Source: an uncultured Alphaproteobacteria bacterium (GTDB taxonomy: Bacteria; Pseudomonadota; Alphaproteobacteria; Methylaequorales; Methylaequoraceae). From it: a stretch of DNA of 64,000 bases. Within the stretch, counting starts at the first letter, position 1. Each line of letters starts with the position of its first letter. The stretch lies in contig CABZFH010000001.1 in assembly GCA_902524895.1 (NCBI GenBank), positions 122,876-186,875 on the forward strand, in the 5' to 3' direction. The notes beneath the pieces were generated by a model. The model saw only the letters and a program-made list of their open reading frames with translations, was not told the DNA's origin and made no database searches. Shown in pieces: positions 16,995 to 26,639 of the stretch. Both the position numbers and the translations under genes were made by a program.

Positions 16995-17649
16995 AAAACC
17001 TGTAGTTGCAATTGACGGAACCTCGAGTTCTGGGAAAGGAACTTTGGCAAAAAGCATCGCTATTGCAACTAACTTCGATCATTTAGATACAGGTTCTTTG
17101 TACAGGTATTTAGCTCATCTAAGTGTTGTAAAAAAACAGAATATAGAAGAAATTATTTCTAAAAATCCACAAATAAATTTATCAGACTTGTGCAAATTAG
17201 ACCTTAGAAAAGAATTAATTAGTAAGAAATCTTCAATTATTGCCCAAAAAAAGATTGTAAGAAATTTTTTAGTTAAATTTCAGCGAGAGTTCGCGAATAA
17301 CCCTCCCAAAGGATTTGGATCAATAATTGATGGCAGAGATATTTCAAGTAGAATAATACCATGTGCAGAAATCAAATTTTTTGTTGATGCTAACATACAG
17401 ACAAGAACTAATAGAAGAATAAATGAGATTAAAAAAAATAAAACATCTAAACCTGTATTCCAAGAAATTTATAACCAGCTATTGGAAAGAGATAAAAGAG
17501 ATAAGGAAAGAATAGAATCCCCACTAGTAAGAACTCAAGATTCTATTTATATCGATACTTCTGACTTGAAACCAGACGCTGTTCTAGAAATTGCACTTTC
17601 TAAATTTCAAAGTATTTTTCCAAATATGCCAATTAAACATTGCACTTAA
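16981..17649 (+). CDS. cmk: Cytidylate kinase
   Basis: Phosphorylates CMP and dCMP with ATP. The 222 residues begin, from the ATG at 16981, with MFKNKKPVVAIDGTSSSGKG, holding the P-loop (GTSSSGKGT). Further motifs are LDTGSLYRYLA, GSIIDGRDISSRIIP and LLERDKRDKERIESPL, the lid and base-binding region. A longer frame from a TTG at 16963 has no support. It overlaps aroA by 14 bases and precedes rpsA by 38, the classical aroA-cmk-rpsA order. Confidence 0.95.
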   Translation: MFKNKKPVVAIDGTSSSGKGTLAKSIAIATNFDHLDTGSLYRYLAHLSVVKKQNIEEIISKNPQINLSDLCKLDLRKELISKKSSIIAQKKIVRNFLVKFQREFANNPPKGFGSIIDGRDISSRIIPCAEIKFFVDANIQTRTNRRINEIKKNKTSKPVFQEIYNQLLERDKRDKERIESPLVRTQDSIYIDTSDLKPDAVLEIALSKFQSIFPNMPIKHCT

Positions 17650-17687
17650 TAAGAAAATTTTGTAATTGTATGTTTGAGATTTAAAAT

Positions 17688-19391
17688 ATGACAGTTGCAA
17701 ACGAAAATAATTTTAGTGATTTACTTGAACAAAGTTTGACAGGCTTTAATAAAAAAGAAGGTCAGATAGTTAAAGGAACAGTTTTATTTGTTAAAAATGA
17801 CAGTGTTGTCATTGATGTTGGGTTGAAATCTGAAGGAAGAATACCAATTAGAGAATTTTTTTCCCCAGGTGAGGAACCGAATATCAAACCTGGTGATAAG
17901 TTCGACGTCTTATTAGAAAAGCTTGAAAATAAAGAGGGTGAAGCGATGCTAAGCCGTGAGAAAGCTAGAAAAGAAGAATCTTGGGTTAACCTTGAAAAAT
18001 GCCTTCAATCAAAAGAACAAGTTACTGGAGTAATAACTGGAAGAGTTAAAGGTGGTTTCACAGTAGATATCAATGGTGCTGTTGCTTTTTTACCAGGTAG
18101 TCAAGTGGATTTAAGACCTATAAATGACATCTCGCCACTGATAAATAAGCCACAACCCATGTTAATTCTAAAAATGGATAAATTTAGGGGAAATATTGTG
18201 GTATCTAGAAGAGCTATACTTGAGGAATCAAGAGAAGCAGACAGATCGAAACTACTCTCTGATATAGATGAAGGTTCAAAACTCAAAGGTATAGTTAAAA
18301 ATATTACAGATTATGGGGTTTTTGTTGACTTAGGTGGTATGGACGGTTTACTGCATGTTACTGATCTTTCATGGGAAAGAGTAAATCATCCATCAGAGGT
18401 ACTAAAGGTAGGTGACGAAATTGATGTGCTGGTAATAAAATACGATAAAGAAACAAAAAGAATTAGCTTAGGGGTTAAACAATTAACAGAAGACCCTTGG
18501 AGTGATATTAAAAAGGATTATAAAGTAGGAGAAAAAATAAGAGCCAAAATATCGAATATAACAGATTATGGCGCTTTTGTGGAGTTAAAAAAAGGCGTTG
18601 AAGGTCTAATCCATGTTTCGGAAATGAGTTGGACTAATAAAAATGCAAACCCAAACACAGTTATTTCTGTCAACGACGAAGTTGATGTGAAAATTCTTGA
18701 GGTTGATATTGAAAAAAGACGCATAAGTTTAGGTTTGAAGCAATGTCAAGAAAATCCGTGGGAATCATTTTCTAAAGAAAATAAAATAGGGGACATCATC
18801 GAAGGAAAAATAAAAAATATAACTGAATTTGGCATATTCATTCAACTTCCAAAAGAATTAAATGGGATGATACATTTATCTGACATTAGCTGGGACAAAT
18901 CTGGAGAAGATGCTATTAAGGATTTCAAACAAGAAGACATTGTTAAATCGAAGATTTTAGATATCGACATCGAAAAAGAAAGAATATCGTTAGGTATCAA
19001 GCAACTTATAAAATCAAAAAACAATACATCTGAATTAATTGGTAAAATCTTCACTACGGTTATAAAAAGAATCGAAGAAAATGAAATAGAAGTACTAATA
19101 AATGATAAAGATAAAGGAATAATTAAAAAGTCAAACTTAGCAAAGATTAAATCTGACCAAAAAACATCAAGATTTGCCGTGGATGAAAAAATTGATGCTA
19201 AGGTTATTGGGTTCAATAAAAAAACCAAAGTTTATGACTTATCAATCAAAGAAGTTGAAATTGCAGAAGAAAAAGAAGCACTCAAGCAATATGGATCATC
19301 ATCGTCTGGAGCTAGTTTGGGAGACATACTTGGTGCCGCACTCGAAAGTAAAAAAGACGACACAAAGAAGAAGCCTGAAAAGGATAAATAA
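17688..19391 (+). CDS. rpsA: 30S ribosomal protein S1
   Basis: Multidomain RNA-binding protein that brings mRNA to the 30S subunit. The 567 residues contain six S1/OB repeats; clear ones include VKGTVLFVKNDSVVIDVGLK (about 25-44), GVITGRVKGGFTVDINGAVA, GIVKNITDYGVFVDLGGMDG, AKISNITDYGAFVELKKGVE, and GKIKNITEFGIFIQLPKELN, followed by a divergent sixth repeat and a lysine-rich tail. Length and domain number match alphaproteobacterial S1. sppA begins two bases after the stop. Confidence 0.96.
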   Translation: MTVANENNFSDLLEQSLTGFNKKEGQIVKGTVLFVKNDSVVIDVGLKSEGRIPIREFFSPGEEPNIKPGDKFDVLLEKLENKEGEAMLSREKARKEESWVNLEKCLQSKEQVTGVITGRVKGGFTVDINGAVAFLPGSQVDLRPINDISPLINKPQPMLILKMDKFRGNIVVSRRAILEESREADRSKLLSDIDEGSKLKGIVKNITDYGVFVDLGGMDGLLHVTDLSWERVNHPSEVLKVGDEIDVLVIKYDKETKRISLGVKQLTEDPWSDIKKDYKVGEKIRAKISNITDYGAFVELKKGVEGLIHVSEMSWTNKNANPNTVISVNDEVDVKILEVDIEKRRISLGLKQCQENPWESFSKENKIGDIIEGKIKNITEFGIFIQLPKELNGMIHLSDISWDKSGEDAIKDFKQEDIVKSKILDIDIEKERISLGIKQLIKSKNNTSELIGKIFTTVIKRIEENEIEVLINDKDKGIIKKSNLAKIKSDQKTSRFAVDEKIDAKVIGFNKKTKVYDLSIKEVEIAEEKEALKQYGSSSSGASLGDILGAALESKKDDTKKKPEKDK

Positions 19392-19393
19392 TT

Positions 19394-20287
19394 TTGAAAA
19401 ATATTCATTTTGATGATTTTTTAAAGCAAAGAAGGAAAAAATTAATCAGAGGTTTATTATTTTTCGTAACCTTTATATTAATATTATTTTTCTTAAATCT
19501 GTTTTTAAAAAAAGAGTCTCCATTTATAGCAAAGTTATCAATAGATTCAATTATAATGAATAATCCTGAATTTATCAGAAAACTTGAATCATTAAAAAAT
19601 AATAAAAATGTAAAAGCAGTGTTAGTCGATGTTAACAGTCCAGGAGGTACAGTTGTAGGTAGTAGAGAGATTTATAACAACTTAAAAAAAATAAGTGAAA
19701 ATATCCCTGTTGCTATTTCCATGAAAGAAGTGGCAGCTTCAGGAGGTTATATGGTAGCGCTAGCAGGAAATAAAATATTTTGTTACGAAGGTACAATCAC
19801 TGGCTCAGTTGGTGTGATAATGCAATCTGTAAATATAGAAAAACTTCTTCAATCTTTAGGAATTGAGCCCGTTATTTTTAAGAGTGGTGAACTTAAGGCA
19901 AAACCAAACCCAGTTGAGGGTCTTAATTCTAATGAAAAAGATATAATACAAAACGTAATAGAAAGTATTCATGAAAGCTTCCTTACAATGGTTAAGAACA
20001 ACAGAAAAATTTCTGAGGATAACCTAAAAATCATCTCTGATGGAAGAATTTTTACAGGAATTGAAGCCAAAAAGATTAATCTGGTTGATGAAATTGGAAG
20101 TGAAAAGGATGCACTCGATTGGTTGAAAACAGAAACAAGTGTAGAGAAAGACATAGATGTAATCAAAATTGAGAACGAAACAAATTTTTCAAATATTTTA
20201 GATATTTTGTCATTAAAGAGTATACTTAAAAAGAAGATTGCGACAAGCAATGGTTTGTTTGCTATATGGGCGCCATATTATGAATAA
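19394..20287 (+). CDS. sppA: Signal peptide peptidase SppA (single-domain form)
   Basis: Membrane-anchored serine protease that degrades cleaved signal peptides. 297 residues, with one N-terminal membrane segment (about 19-36) and one S49 domain. The putative Ser/Lys dyad is Ser116 (KEVAASGGYMVA) and Lys168 (KSGELKAKPNP), with the oxyanion-region GTITGSVGVI between. The spacing matches the short Bacillus-type enzyme. The start is a TTG at 19394, two bases after rpsA; no upstream ATG is available. It overlaps ihfB by eight bases. Confidence 0.9.
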   Translation: MKNIHFDDFLKQRRKKLIRGLLFFVTFILILFFLNLFLKKESPFIAKLSIDSIIMNNPEFIRKLESLKNNKNVKAVLVDVNSPGGTVVGSREIYNNLKKISENIPVAISMKEVAASGGYMVALAGNKIFCYEGTITGSVGVIMQSVNIEKLLQSLGIEPVIFKSGELKAKPNPVEGLNSNEKDIIQNVIESIHESFLTMVKNNRKISEDNLKIISDGRIFTGIEAKKINLVDEIGSEKDALDWLKTETSVEKDIDVIKIENETNFSNILDILSLKSILKKKIATSNGLFAIWAPYYE

Positions 20288-20561
20288 ATCTGAATTAATA
20301 AACTTTTTATCTGAGAAATTCAAACATTTGCCAAGTAGAGAGATTGAAAAAATGTTTGAAAAAATAATTTCAAGTTTCTCTGATTCTCTTGCTAATGGTG
20401 AAAGAATTGAAATAAGGAATTTCGGCTCCTTTTCTATAAAAAATAGAGAAAAACGAGAAGCTAGAAACCCGAAAAGTGGTGCGAAAATATTTGTAGAATC
20501 CAAAAAATCGATTCATTTTCGATCAAGTAAAATCATGAAAAAGATTCTAAATGAAAAATAG
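20280..20561 (+). CDS. ihfB: Integration host factor beta / HU-family DNA-binding protein
   Basis: Small dimeric DNA-bending protein. From the ATG at 20280 (inside the sppA end) it has 93 residues: helices MNKSELINFLSEKF and EIEKMFEKIISSFSDSLANG, then the beta arm with ERIEIRNFGSFSIKNREKRE and ARNPKSGAKI. The rpsA-sppA-ihfB order supports the IHF-beta assignment over HU. A longer frame from 20238 is unsupported. The next gene, lapA, probably begins inside its 3' end (see finding at 20551). Confidence 0.92.
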   Translation: MNKSELINFLSEKFKHLPSREIEKMFEKIISSFSDSLANGERIEIRNFGSFSIKNREKREARNPKSGAKIFVESKKSIHFRSSKIMKKILNEK

Positions 20562-20588
20562 TATTAAAAAACTTTTCAATTTTTTTTT

Positions 20589-20786
20589 TTGTTAATAACA
20601 CTTGTTTTCCTAATCCCGTTTTCAATTGCAAATAAAAAAGCCGTCCTTATTAAGCTATTTCCTTTTTCTTATGAAATTGTTGTGCCCTTGTATTTGTTAA
20701 TTATAGGAATTTTTTTTATTGCTTTTATTTTTGGATATGTTTTTTCTAAAATTACGAATTTTAAGTTAAAAAAAGATGGAAAGTAA
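20589..20786 (+). CDS. lapA: LapA-family (DUF1049) membrane protein, probably 5'-frameshifted
   Basis: Small inner-membrane protein related to LapA, which helps control LPS synthesis together with LapB and FtsH. The open frame gives 65 residues from a TTG, with a first hydrophobic run (LITLVFLIPFSIANKKAV) and a second one (PLYLLIIGIFFIAFIFGYVF), the DUF1049 layout. No ATG exists in this frame. A better start, ATG at 20551, is in another frame and would join this one if the 11-base T run at 20580-20590 had one more T. It overlaps pyrF by 11 bases and follows ihfB as in other Alphaproteobacteria. Confidence 0.75.
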   Translation: MLITLVFLIPFSIANKKAVLIKLFPFSYEIVVPLYLLIIGIFFIAFIFGYVFSKITNFKLKKDGK

Positions 20787-21471
20787 AAAATATATCTACT
20801 GTGCACTCGATTTCAAAAAGATAGAGGAATGCGAAAAAATTTTGATGAAGATAAAAAATTATATTGGAGGTATAAAATTAGGTCTTGAATTTTTTATTGC
20901 TAATGGACTTCTCGGTGTTCAAGCTTTGAAAAAATATGACCTGCCAATTTTTTTAGATCTTAAGCTTAATGATATTCCAAATACTGTAGAAAAAGCAATT
21001 GAATCTGCATTAATGGCTAATCCAGATATGATAACAATTCATATGAACTGTAACTACCTTGTTTCTTCCTTTATTAGAAAAAAAATAAAAAATACAAAAT
21101 TGATAGGTATAACTTTACTAACTAGTTTAAATGATAATGACTTAAAAAAACTTGGTATTCATGAAAATAGTGAACAATACGTAAACAGACTCGTGAAAAT
21201 TGCTATTCAAAATAAGTTTGACGGAGTTGTTTGTTCTCCTAACGAATTAGACATATTAAAAAAAATTTTACCAAAGAATTTCATTATGATTACTCCCGGA
21301 ATCAGGCTCAACAGTAAAATCAGAGATGACCAAAAGAGAATAATGAGTCCAGGAGAGGCAGTTAAGAATGGAGCAAATATAATTGTTGTTGGTAGACCTA
21401 TAACAAAATCTAAAAACCCTGTTAAAATTGTAAAAGATATAATAAAAGATATAGAAGTTTATAAAGGTTAA
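20776..21471 (+). CDS. pyrF: Orotidine 5'-phosphate decarboxylase
   Basis: Last step of UMP synthesis. The 231-residue TIM barrel carries the catalytic Asp-Lys-x-x-Asp array in PIFLDLKLNDIPNTV (about 57-71), the N-terminal ALDFKK with the substrate Asp, GGIKLGLEFF, and the phosphate-binding end with ITPGIRL and NIIVVGRPITKSKNP. It overlaps lapA by 11 bases and is one base upstream of trpF, so pyrimidine and tryptophan genes share a run here. Confidence 0.95.
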   Translation: MESKKYIYCALDFKKIEECEKILMKIKNYIGGIKLGLEFFIANGLLGVQALKKYDLPIFLDLKLNDIPNTVEKAIESALMANPDMITIHMNCNYLVSSFIRKKIKNTKLIGITLLTSLNDNDLKKLGIHENSEQYVNRLVKIAIQNKFDGVVCSPNELDILKKILPKNFIMITPGIRLNSKIRDDQKRIMSPGEAVKNGANIIVVGRPITKSKNPVKIVKDIIKDIEVYKG

Positions 21472-21472
21472 A

Positions 21473-22111
21473 ATGTCATTAAAAATAAAAATTTGTGGAA
21501 TAAATTCAAAAGAAAGTTTTTTGGCTTCAAAAAAAGCTGATTATATTGGTTTTGTTTTTTTTCCTAAATCCCCAAGATTTATTAATGCAGAGACTGCAAA
21601 AGAATTATCTAATTTACGTTCTAAGAACCAGTCAATTGTAGGATTATTTGTTAACACAGATGAAAAAGTTATCGAATATATTACTGAATATGTTGATTTA
21701 GATTACATTCAACTACATGGGCAAGAAAATATTAATCAAATAAAGAATATAAAAGGTAGAACAAAAAAACCAATCATAAAATCCTTGCCTGTATCTTCTA
21801 AGGAAGATGTTGAAAATCACAAAGATTATTTAAAGATTTGTGATATGTTGCTTTTTGATACGATGCCATGTGAAAATGATTTGCCTGGTGGAAATGGAAA
21901 ACACTTTGACTGGAGAATACTAAAAAATTTTAAATCAAAAAATGATTGGATGCTTGCAGGAGGTATAAACATTGAAAATGTTAAACAAGCCGTTGAAATA
22001 ACAAAGGCGCCGATTGTAGATTTGTCTTCAGCTTTAGAAATTAAACAAGGACAGAAATGTCCAAAAAAGATTAAAAAATTTCTTAATTATGCGAAATCTA
22101 ATAGGATATAA
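21473..22111 (+). CDS. trpF: Phosphoribosylanthranilate isomerase
   Basis: Third step of tryptophan synthesis from anthranilate. The 212-residue barrel begins with [12 protein letters not shown], which carries the catalytic Cys (KICG), and continues with [34 protein letters not shown] with the catalytic Asp, [12 protein letters not shown] and [10 protein letters not shown], ending with VDLSSALE. Two bases separate it from trpB. trpF-trpB-trpA-accD-folC is the common alphaproteobacterial set; trpC, trpD and trpE are not in the window. Confidence 0.95.
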   Translation: MSLKIKICGINSKESFLASKKADYIGFVFFPKSPRFINAETAKELSNLRSKNQSIVGLFVNTDEKVIEYITEYVDLDYIQLHGQENINQIKNIKGRTKKPIIKSLPVSSKEDVENHKDYLKICDMLLFDTMPCENDLPGGNGKHFDWRILKNFKSKNDWMLAGGINIENVKQAVEITKAPIVDLSSALEIKQGQKCPKKIKKFLNYAKSNRI

Positions 22112-22113
22112 AT

Positions 22114-23334
22114 ATGAAAAAAAAAATAAATTATAATCAGTATCCAGACGAATCTGGTCATTTTGGAAAATTTGGAGGACGATTTGTCGCAGAAACATTG
22201 ATGCCATTAATTCTTCAAGTTGAACAGGAATACAAAAAAGCAAAGAAAGATCCAAAATTTAAAAAAGAACTAAATTATTATTTAAAGCATTATGTTGGCA
22301 GACCCAGTCCTCTTTATTTTGCTGAAAGGATTACAAAAAAACTCGGTGGGCCAAAAATATATTTCAAAAGAGATGAATTAAATCATACAGGTGCTCATAA
22401 AATTAATAACTGTGTTGGTCAAATATTACTTGCGAGAAAGATGGGAAAAAAAAGAATTGTTGCAGAGACGGGAGCTGGTCAGCATGGTCTTGCAACAGCA
22501 ACTGTTTGTGCTCTTTTTGATTTAGAATGTATAGTCTATATGGGTGAAGAAGATATAAGGCGTCAGGCTCCAAATGTTTTTAAAATGAAGCTGTTAGGGG
22601 CAAAGATCATACCAGTTAACTCTGGCACATCAACTTTAAAAGATGCAATGAATGAAGCACTAAGAGATTGGGTATCCAATGTTACAGATACTTTTTATGT
22701 TATAGGAACTGTGGCGGGTCCTCATCCTTATCCATTGATGGTAAGAGATTTTCAATCAGTTATTGGCAAAGAGGCAAAGAAACAAATTTTAAAGGCTGAA
22801 AAAAGACTTCCAACTCATTTAATTGCTTGTATTGGTGGGGGGTCTAATGCGCTAGGTCTTTTCTATCCATTTCTGAAAGAAGAAAAAATAAAAATTATAG
22901 GTGTTGAAGCTGGTGGATATGGTATTTCCTCGAACAAACACGCTGCTTCTATCTTAAAAGGCAAGCCAGGCATTCTTCATGGAAATTATACTTATCTTCT
23001 TCAAGACAAGAACGGTCAAATATTAGACGCACATTCAATATCTGCTGGACTTGATTACCCCGGAATTGGACCAGAACATTCTTGGTTAAATGAGGTAGGG
23101 AGAGTTGAATATGTTAGTTCAACAGATACTGAAGCGTTGGATGCTTTTCAACTGTGCTCCAAATTAGAAGGTATTATTCCTGCTTTAGAACCATCTCATG
23201 CATTGGCTTACATATTTAAATCATCCAATAAATTTAAAAAGAATGACCTTATAATTATGAATATGTGTGGTAGAGGTGATAAAGATATTTTTTCTGTATC
23301 AAAAAAATTGAACTTTGACCTTAAAAGCTTTTAA
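22114..23334 (+). CDS. trpB: Tryptophan synthase beta chain
   Basis: PLP enzyme that condenses indole with serine, in an alpha2-beta2 complex with TrpA. The 406 residues contain [17 protein letters not shown] at the start, [14 protein letters not shown] with the PLP lysine, [13 protein letters not shown] with the catalytic Glu, the phosphate-binding [10 protein letters not shown], and the COMM-domain stretch between. The stop shares a base with the trpA ATG. Everything expected is intact. Confidence 0.97.
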   Translation: MKKKINYNQYPDESGHFGKFGGRFVAETLMPLILQVEQEYKKAKKDPKFKKELNYYLKHYVGRPSPLYFAERITKKLGGPKIYFKRDELNHTGAHKINNCVGQILLARKMGKKRIVAETGAGQHGLATATVCALFDLECIVYMGEEDIRRQAPNVFKMKLLGAKIIPVNSGTSTLKDAMNEALRDWVSNVTDTFYVIGTVAGPHPYPLMVRDFQSVIGKEAKKQILKAEKRLPTHLIACIGGGSNALGLFYPFLKEEKIKIIGVEAGGYGISSNKHAASILKGKPGILHGNYTYLLQDKNGQILDAHSISAGLDYPGIGPEHSWLNEVGRVEYVSSTDTEALDAFQLCSKLEGIIPALEPSHALAYIFKSSNKFKKNDLIIMNMCGRGDKDIFSVSKKLNFDLKSF

Positions 23335-24152
23335 TGGATAGAATTACAAAAAAATTTAAAGAGTTAGAGGGCCAAAAAAAAAAAGCATTGATAGGATTTG
23401 TTTCTGCTTTTGATCCTGATTATAAAATTTCGAGAAAAATAATTAATAACATGCCTTCTTACGGGGTAGATATTATTGAGATAGGTTTGCCATTTTCAGA
23501 TCCGATGGCTGATGGGCCCACGATTCAAAGATCTAGTTTAAGAGGAATAAAAGCAGGTTTTAATTTGAGCAAAACATTTGATTTAATAAAAGATTTTCGA
23601 GTAACTAACCATCATACACCTATAATTTTTATGGGTTATTTTAATACTTTGTTTCAATATGGAATAAAAAAATTTTTTTCAAAAGCAAACAAAAGTGGTG
23701 TTGATGGTGTTATTTTAGTTGATTTACCTCCAGAAGAGGATGGCATAATCTTAGATTACTTAAGAAAAGATAAAATTAGTATTATAAGACTTTTAACTCC
23801 AACAACAGATAAAAAAAGATTTAAAACAATTATTAATTCAGCAAGTGGTTTTCTGTATTATGTGTCAATAATGGGGATTACAGGCACTAAAAAACCATCA
23901 ATAGAGCATTTGAAGAAAAAAGTAGGAGATATTAAAAAAAAAACATTATTACCGTTAGTTGTTGGCTTTGGGATAAACGAAAGAGAGCAGGTTGAAGCAA
24001 TTTGTAAATTTGCAGACGGCATCGTCGTAGGATCTTCAATAGTAAAAATCATTGAGGGATTCTCTAAAAAAAAATATAATGAAGCAATTATGATAGATAA
24101 AATAAATAAATTTATAAAATCACTAAGTGATGGTTGCTATTTTAAAAATTAA
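23334..24152 (+). CDS. trpA: Tryptophan synthase alpha chain
   Basis: Cleaves indole-3-glycerol phosphate to indole, which is channelled to TrpB. The 272-residue barrel has the catalytic Glu in VDIIEIGLPFSDPMADGP and the catalytic Asp in VDGVILVDLPPEE. Also visible are MGYFNTLFQYG, LLTPTTDKKR, YYVSIMGITGTK with the phosphate site, and the second phosphate loop IVVGSSIVK. It starts at the last base of the trpB stop codon and ends six bases before accD. Confidence 0.96.
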   Translation: MDRITKKFKELEGQKKKALIGFVSAFDPDYKISRKIINNMPSYGVDIIEIGLPFSDPMADGPTIQRSSLRGIKAGFNLSKTFDLIKDFRVTNHHTPIIFMGYFNTLFQYGIKKFFSKANKSGVDGVILVDLPPEEDGIILDYLRKDKISIIRLLTPTTDKKRFKTIINSASGFLYYVSIMGITGTKKPSIEHLKKKVGDIKKKTLLPLVVGFGINEREQVEAICKFADGIVVGSSIVKIIEGFSKKKYNEAIMIDKINKFIKSLSDGCYFKN

Positions 24153-24158
24153 TGTGAT

Positions 24159-25010
24159 ATGAACTGGATAACCAATTTTGTAAGACCAAAATTACAAGCA
24201 ATTGTCGGAAAAAAAGAGGTCCCGGATAACTTATGGGAAACATGTAATGTATGTGGTCAAATGTTGTTAAAAAGAGAATTAGAAAAAAATCTTTTTGTTT
24301 GCAAAAGTTGCGATAATCACTTCAGAATTTCAGCCAAACAACGACTTGATTTAATTTTAAATCCTGATTATTCATTGATTGACACACCAGAAATTAAAAT
24401 TGATCCATTAAAATTTAAAGATAAAAAAAAGTATTCAGAAAGAATAAAAGCCTATCAAAAAAAATGTAATCAACATGATACAATTCTTCTTGCTTCTGGG
24501 TTTATTAACCAAAACAATGTAATTGTAGCCGTGTTTGACTTTAATTTTATGGGTGGTTCAATGGGTATGGCAGCGGGTGAGGCGATTGTAAAAGCAGCAG
24601 ATTGTGCATTGGAAAAAAATTGTCCTTTAATAATAATTTCTGCTTCCGGTGGAGCCAGAATGCAAGAAGGAATTCTTGCTTTAATGCAAATGCCTAGAAC
24701 AATAATAGCAATCAAAAGTCTGGAAAAAAAAAGATTACCATACGTATCCATTCTAACTGATCCAACTACAGGTGGAGTTTCTGCCTCATTTGCTATGTTA
24801 GGGGATATAATTATTGCTGAAAAAGGAGCGATAATAGGTTTTGCTGGGAGTAGAGTTATTGAGGAAACAATTAAAGAAAAGTTACCCCAAAATTTTCAAA
24901 AATCTGATTATTTAAAAGAGAAAGGAATGGTAGATATTGTCGTTCATAGGAAAAATCTTAAAATTTCTCTTGAAAAAATTATCAGACATTTATCTTCTAA
25001 CCTAGAATAA
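24159..25010 (+). CDS. accD: Acetyl-CoA carboxylase carboxyltransferase subunit beta
   Basis: Forms the carboxyltransferase with AccA, making malonyl-CoA for fatty-acid synthesis. The 283 residues begin with the zinc ribbon (Cys29, Cys32, Cys48, Cys51; CNVCGQM and CKSCDN) and continue in a crotonase-like fold with FMGGSMGMAAGEAI, ISASGGARMQEGILALMQM, LTDPTTGGVSASFAMLGD and GFAGSRVIEETI. It lies between trpA and folC, the usual alphaproteobacterial place. Confidence 0.96.
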   Translation: MNWITNFVRPKLQAIVGKKEVPDNLWETCNVCGQMLLKRELEKNLFVCKSCDNHFRISAKQRLDLILNPDYSLIDTPEIKIDPLKFKDKKKYSERIKAYQKKCNQHDTILLASGFINQNNVIVAVFDFNFMGGSMGMAAGEAIVKAADCALEKNCPLIIISASGGARMQEGILALMQMPRTIIAIKSLEKKRLPYVSILTDPTTGGVSASFAMLGDIIIAEKGAIIGFAGSRVIEETIKEKLPQNFQKSDYLKEKGMVDIVVHRKNLKISLEKIIRHLSSNLE

Positions 25011-25013
25011 ACT

Positions 25014-26306
25014 GTGAGCAAATCTGAAAAGATATTAAGAAGACTAGAAAATTTACACCCAAAACAAATAGATTTATCTTTGAACAGAATTAAAGTCTTA
25101 TTAAAAAGACTTGGTAATCCAGAAAAAAAACTTCCGCCAACCATTCATGTTGCTGGTACGAATGGAAAAGGTTCAACACTAGCATTTTTAAGATCAATTT
25201 TTGAAGAAAACAATTACAAAGTACATGTTTATACTTCTCCACACCTAATAAATTTTAATGAAAGAATAAGGTTAAATTCAAAAATTATTACAAATGATTT
25301 TTTAATTCAATTGTTAGAGGAGTGCGAATTTTATAATAAAAATGAACCCATTACATTTTTTGAAATTACAACTGCAGCAGCATATCTGGCATTTAGCAAA
25401 ATTCCATCAGACATTCTTTTGTTAGAAACAGGGTTAGGAGGTAAGTATGATGCTACTAATGTCATAAAAACTAGTATTTGTAGTGTGTTAACGCCAATCT
25501 CAATGGATCACATGAACTTCTTAGGAAACTCTATAAAATCAATTACTAAAGAAAAAGTAGGCATTTTTAAAAACAATGTGCCAGCTGTGATTTCCAAACA
25601 AAATATTGAATCATTCGAAATCATTAACAAAGAGTCCCAAAAAAAAAAGGTTAGACTTTATGCGTACAATAAATTTTGGAAAATATCAAAAATTAATCCT
25701 ACAAATTTCAATATTAAGGTGGGGAGTGAAAATTTTAATATTCCTGTTCCTAAACTTTTTGGTCATCACCAACTGTATAATTCAGGTACAGCTTTCACGG
25801 TATCCAAAGTTCAAAATATACTTAAATTGAATGATGAACTTACATTTACAGGTATTAAAAAAACCTTTTGGCCTGCTAGAATGCAAAATTTAAAAAACGG
25901 AAAGCTAAAAAAAATAATAGGTAAGAATTTTGAATTATGGTTAGACGGTGGCCACAATAAACATGCCTCAGATATGTTAAGATATAACTTAGAGAATTGG
26001 AAAAAATCAGAGCTTTTTCTTATTTTTGGTATGCTAAGTAATAAAGAACCCAAAGAATTCTTAGGTGAAATAATAAAATATTTTACAAACTTGTACGTAC
26101 TTCCTATTCATGGTCATGATTATATCAAATCTAATGATCTGAAAAATATCTACATTGATTGTAAACAAAAAATAATAAGTAAAACAAAGGTTGAATACGC
26201 TCTAGAAGATATAAAAAACAAATGCACAAAAGGGAAAATTATAATCTGTGGATCTTTGTATTTAGCAGGTGAGATTCTTAAAAAAAATGGAACAAAGATA
26301 ATTTAA
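25014..26306 (+). CDS. folC: Folylpolyglutamate synthase / dihydrofolate synthase
   Basis: Adds glutamate to dihydropteroate and to reduced folates. The 430 residues show the Mur-ligase-type P-loop HVAGTNGKGSTLAFL, the folate-side YTSPHLINFNERIRL, GLGGKYDATN, SMDHMNFLG and the C-terminal LDGGHNKHASD. The start is a GTG at 25014, three bases after accD. The stop is interlocked with that of convergent trxA in a shared TTAA (26303-26306). Confidence 0.94.
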   Translation: MSKSEKILRRLENLHPKQIDLSLNRIKVLLKRLGNPEKKLPPTIHVAGTNGKGSTLAFLRSIFEENNYKVHVYTSPHLINFNERIRLNSKIITNDFLIQLLEECEFYNKNEPITFFEITTAAAYLAFSKIPSDILLLETGLGGKYDATNVIKTSICSVLTPISMDHMNFLGNSIKSITKEKVGIFKNNVPAVISKQNIESFEIINKESQKKKVRLYAYNKFWKISKINPTNFNIKVGSENFNIPVPKLFGHHQLYNSGTAFTVSKVQNILKLNDELTFTGIKKTFWPARMQNLKNGKLKKIIGKNFELWLDGGHNKHASDMLRYNLENWKKSELFLIFGMLSNKEPKEFLGEIIKYFTNLYVLPIHGHDYIKSNDLKNIYIDCKQKIISKTKVEYALEDIKNKCTKGKIIICGSLYLAGEILKKNGTKII

Positions 26307-26626
26307 GTACTTTGATCTATCCAATTTAATAGATCCATTTTTGACAAAAGTCCTACTTTTGTATCCTTAAGTTTACCATTTTCAAACAATAACAAAGTTG
26401 GTATACTTTTTATGGAAAATTCTGCAGCTAAGTCTTGATTCTCGTCAAGATTAACTTTACAAATAAGAATCTTCTCTTCTAGATCTTTAGAAATTTCTTC
26501 TAGTATTGGAGCAAGCATTTTGCATGGAGCGCACCATTCAGCCCAAAAATCAACTAAAATAAGTTTATTCTCATTATGAATGGTTATTGAAAAATTACTT
26601 TGATTAAGGTTTAGTATTTCAGTCAT
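26303..26626 (-). CDS. trxA: Thioredoxin
   Basis: Cytoplasmic disulfide reductase of 107 residues. The active site is WCAPC with Cys32 and Cys35 (VDFWAEWCAPCKMLAP), a one-residue variant of the usual WCGPC; the cis-proline follows in SIPTLLLF. I chose the ATG at 26626, preceded by AGGATA, rather than the longer frame from 26674, because MTEILNL matches the family N-terminus. It lies 13 bases after exonuclease I on the same strand. In many Alphaproteobacteria addA/addB lie next to trxA; here they do not. Confidence 0.94.
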   Translation of the reverse strand: MTEILNLNQSNFSITIHNENKLILVDFWAEWCAPCKMLAPILEEISKDLEEKILICKVNLDENQDLAAEFSIKSIPTLLLFENGKLKDTKVGLLSKMDLLNWIDQST

Positions 26627-26639
26627 AAAATATCCTTTG

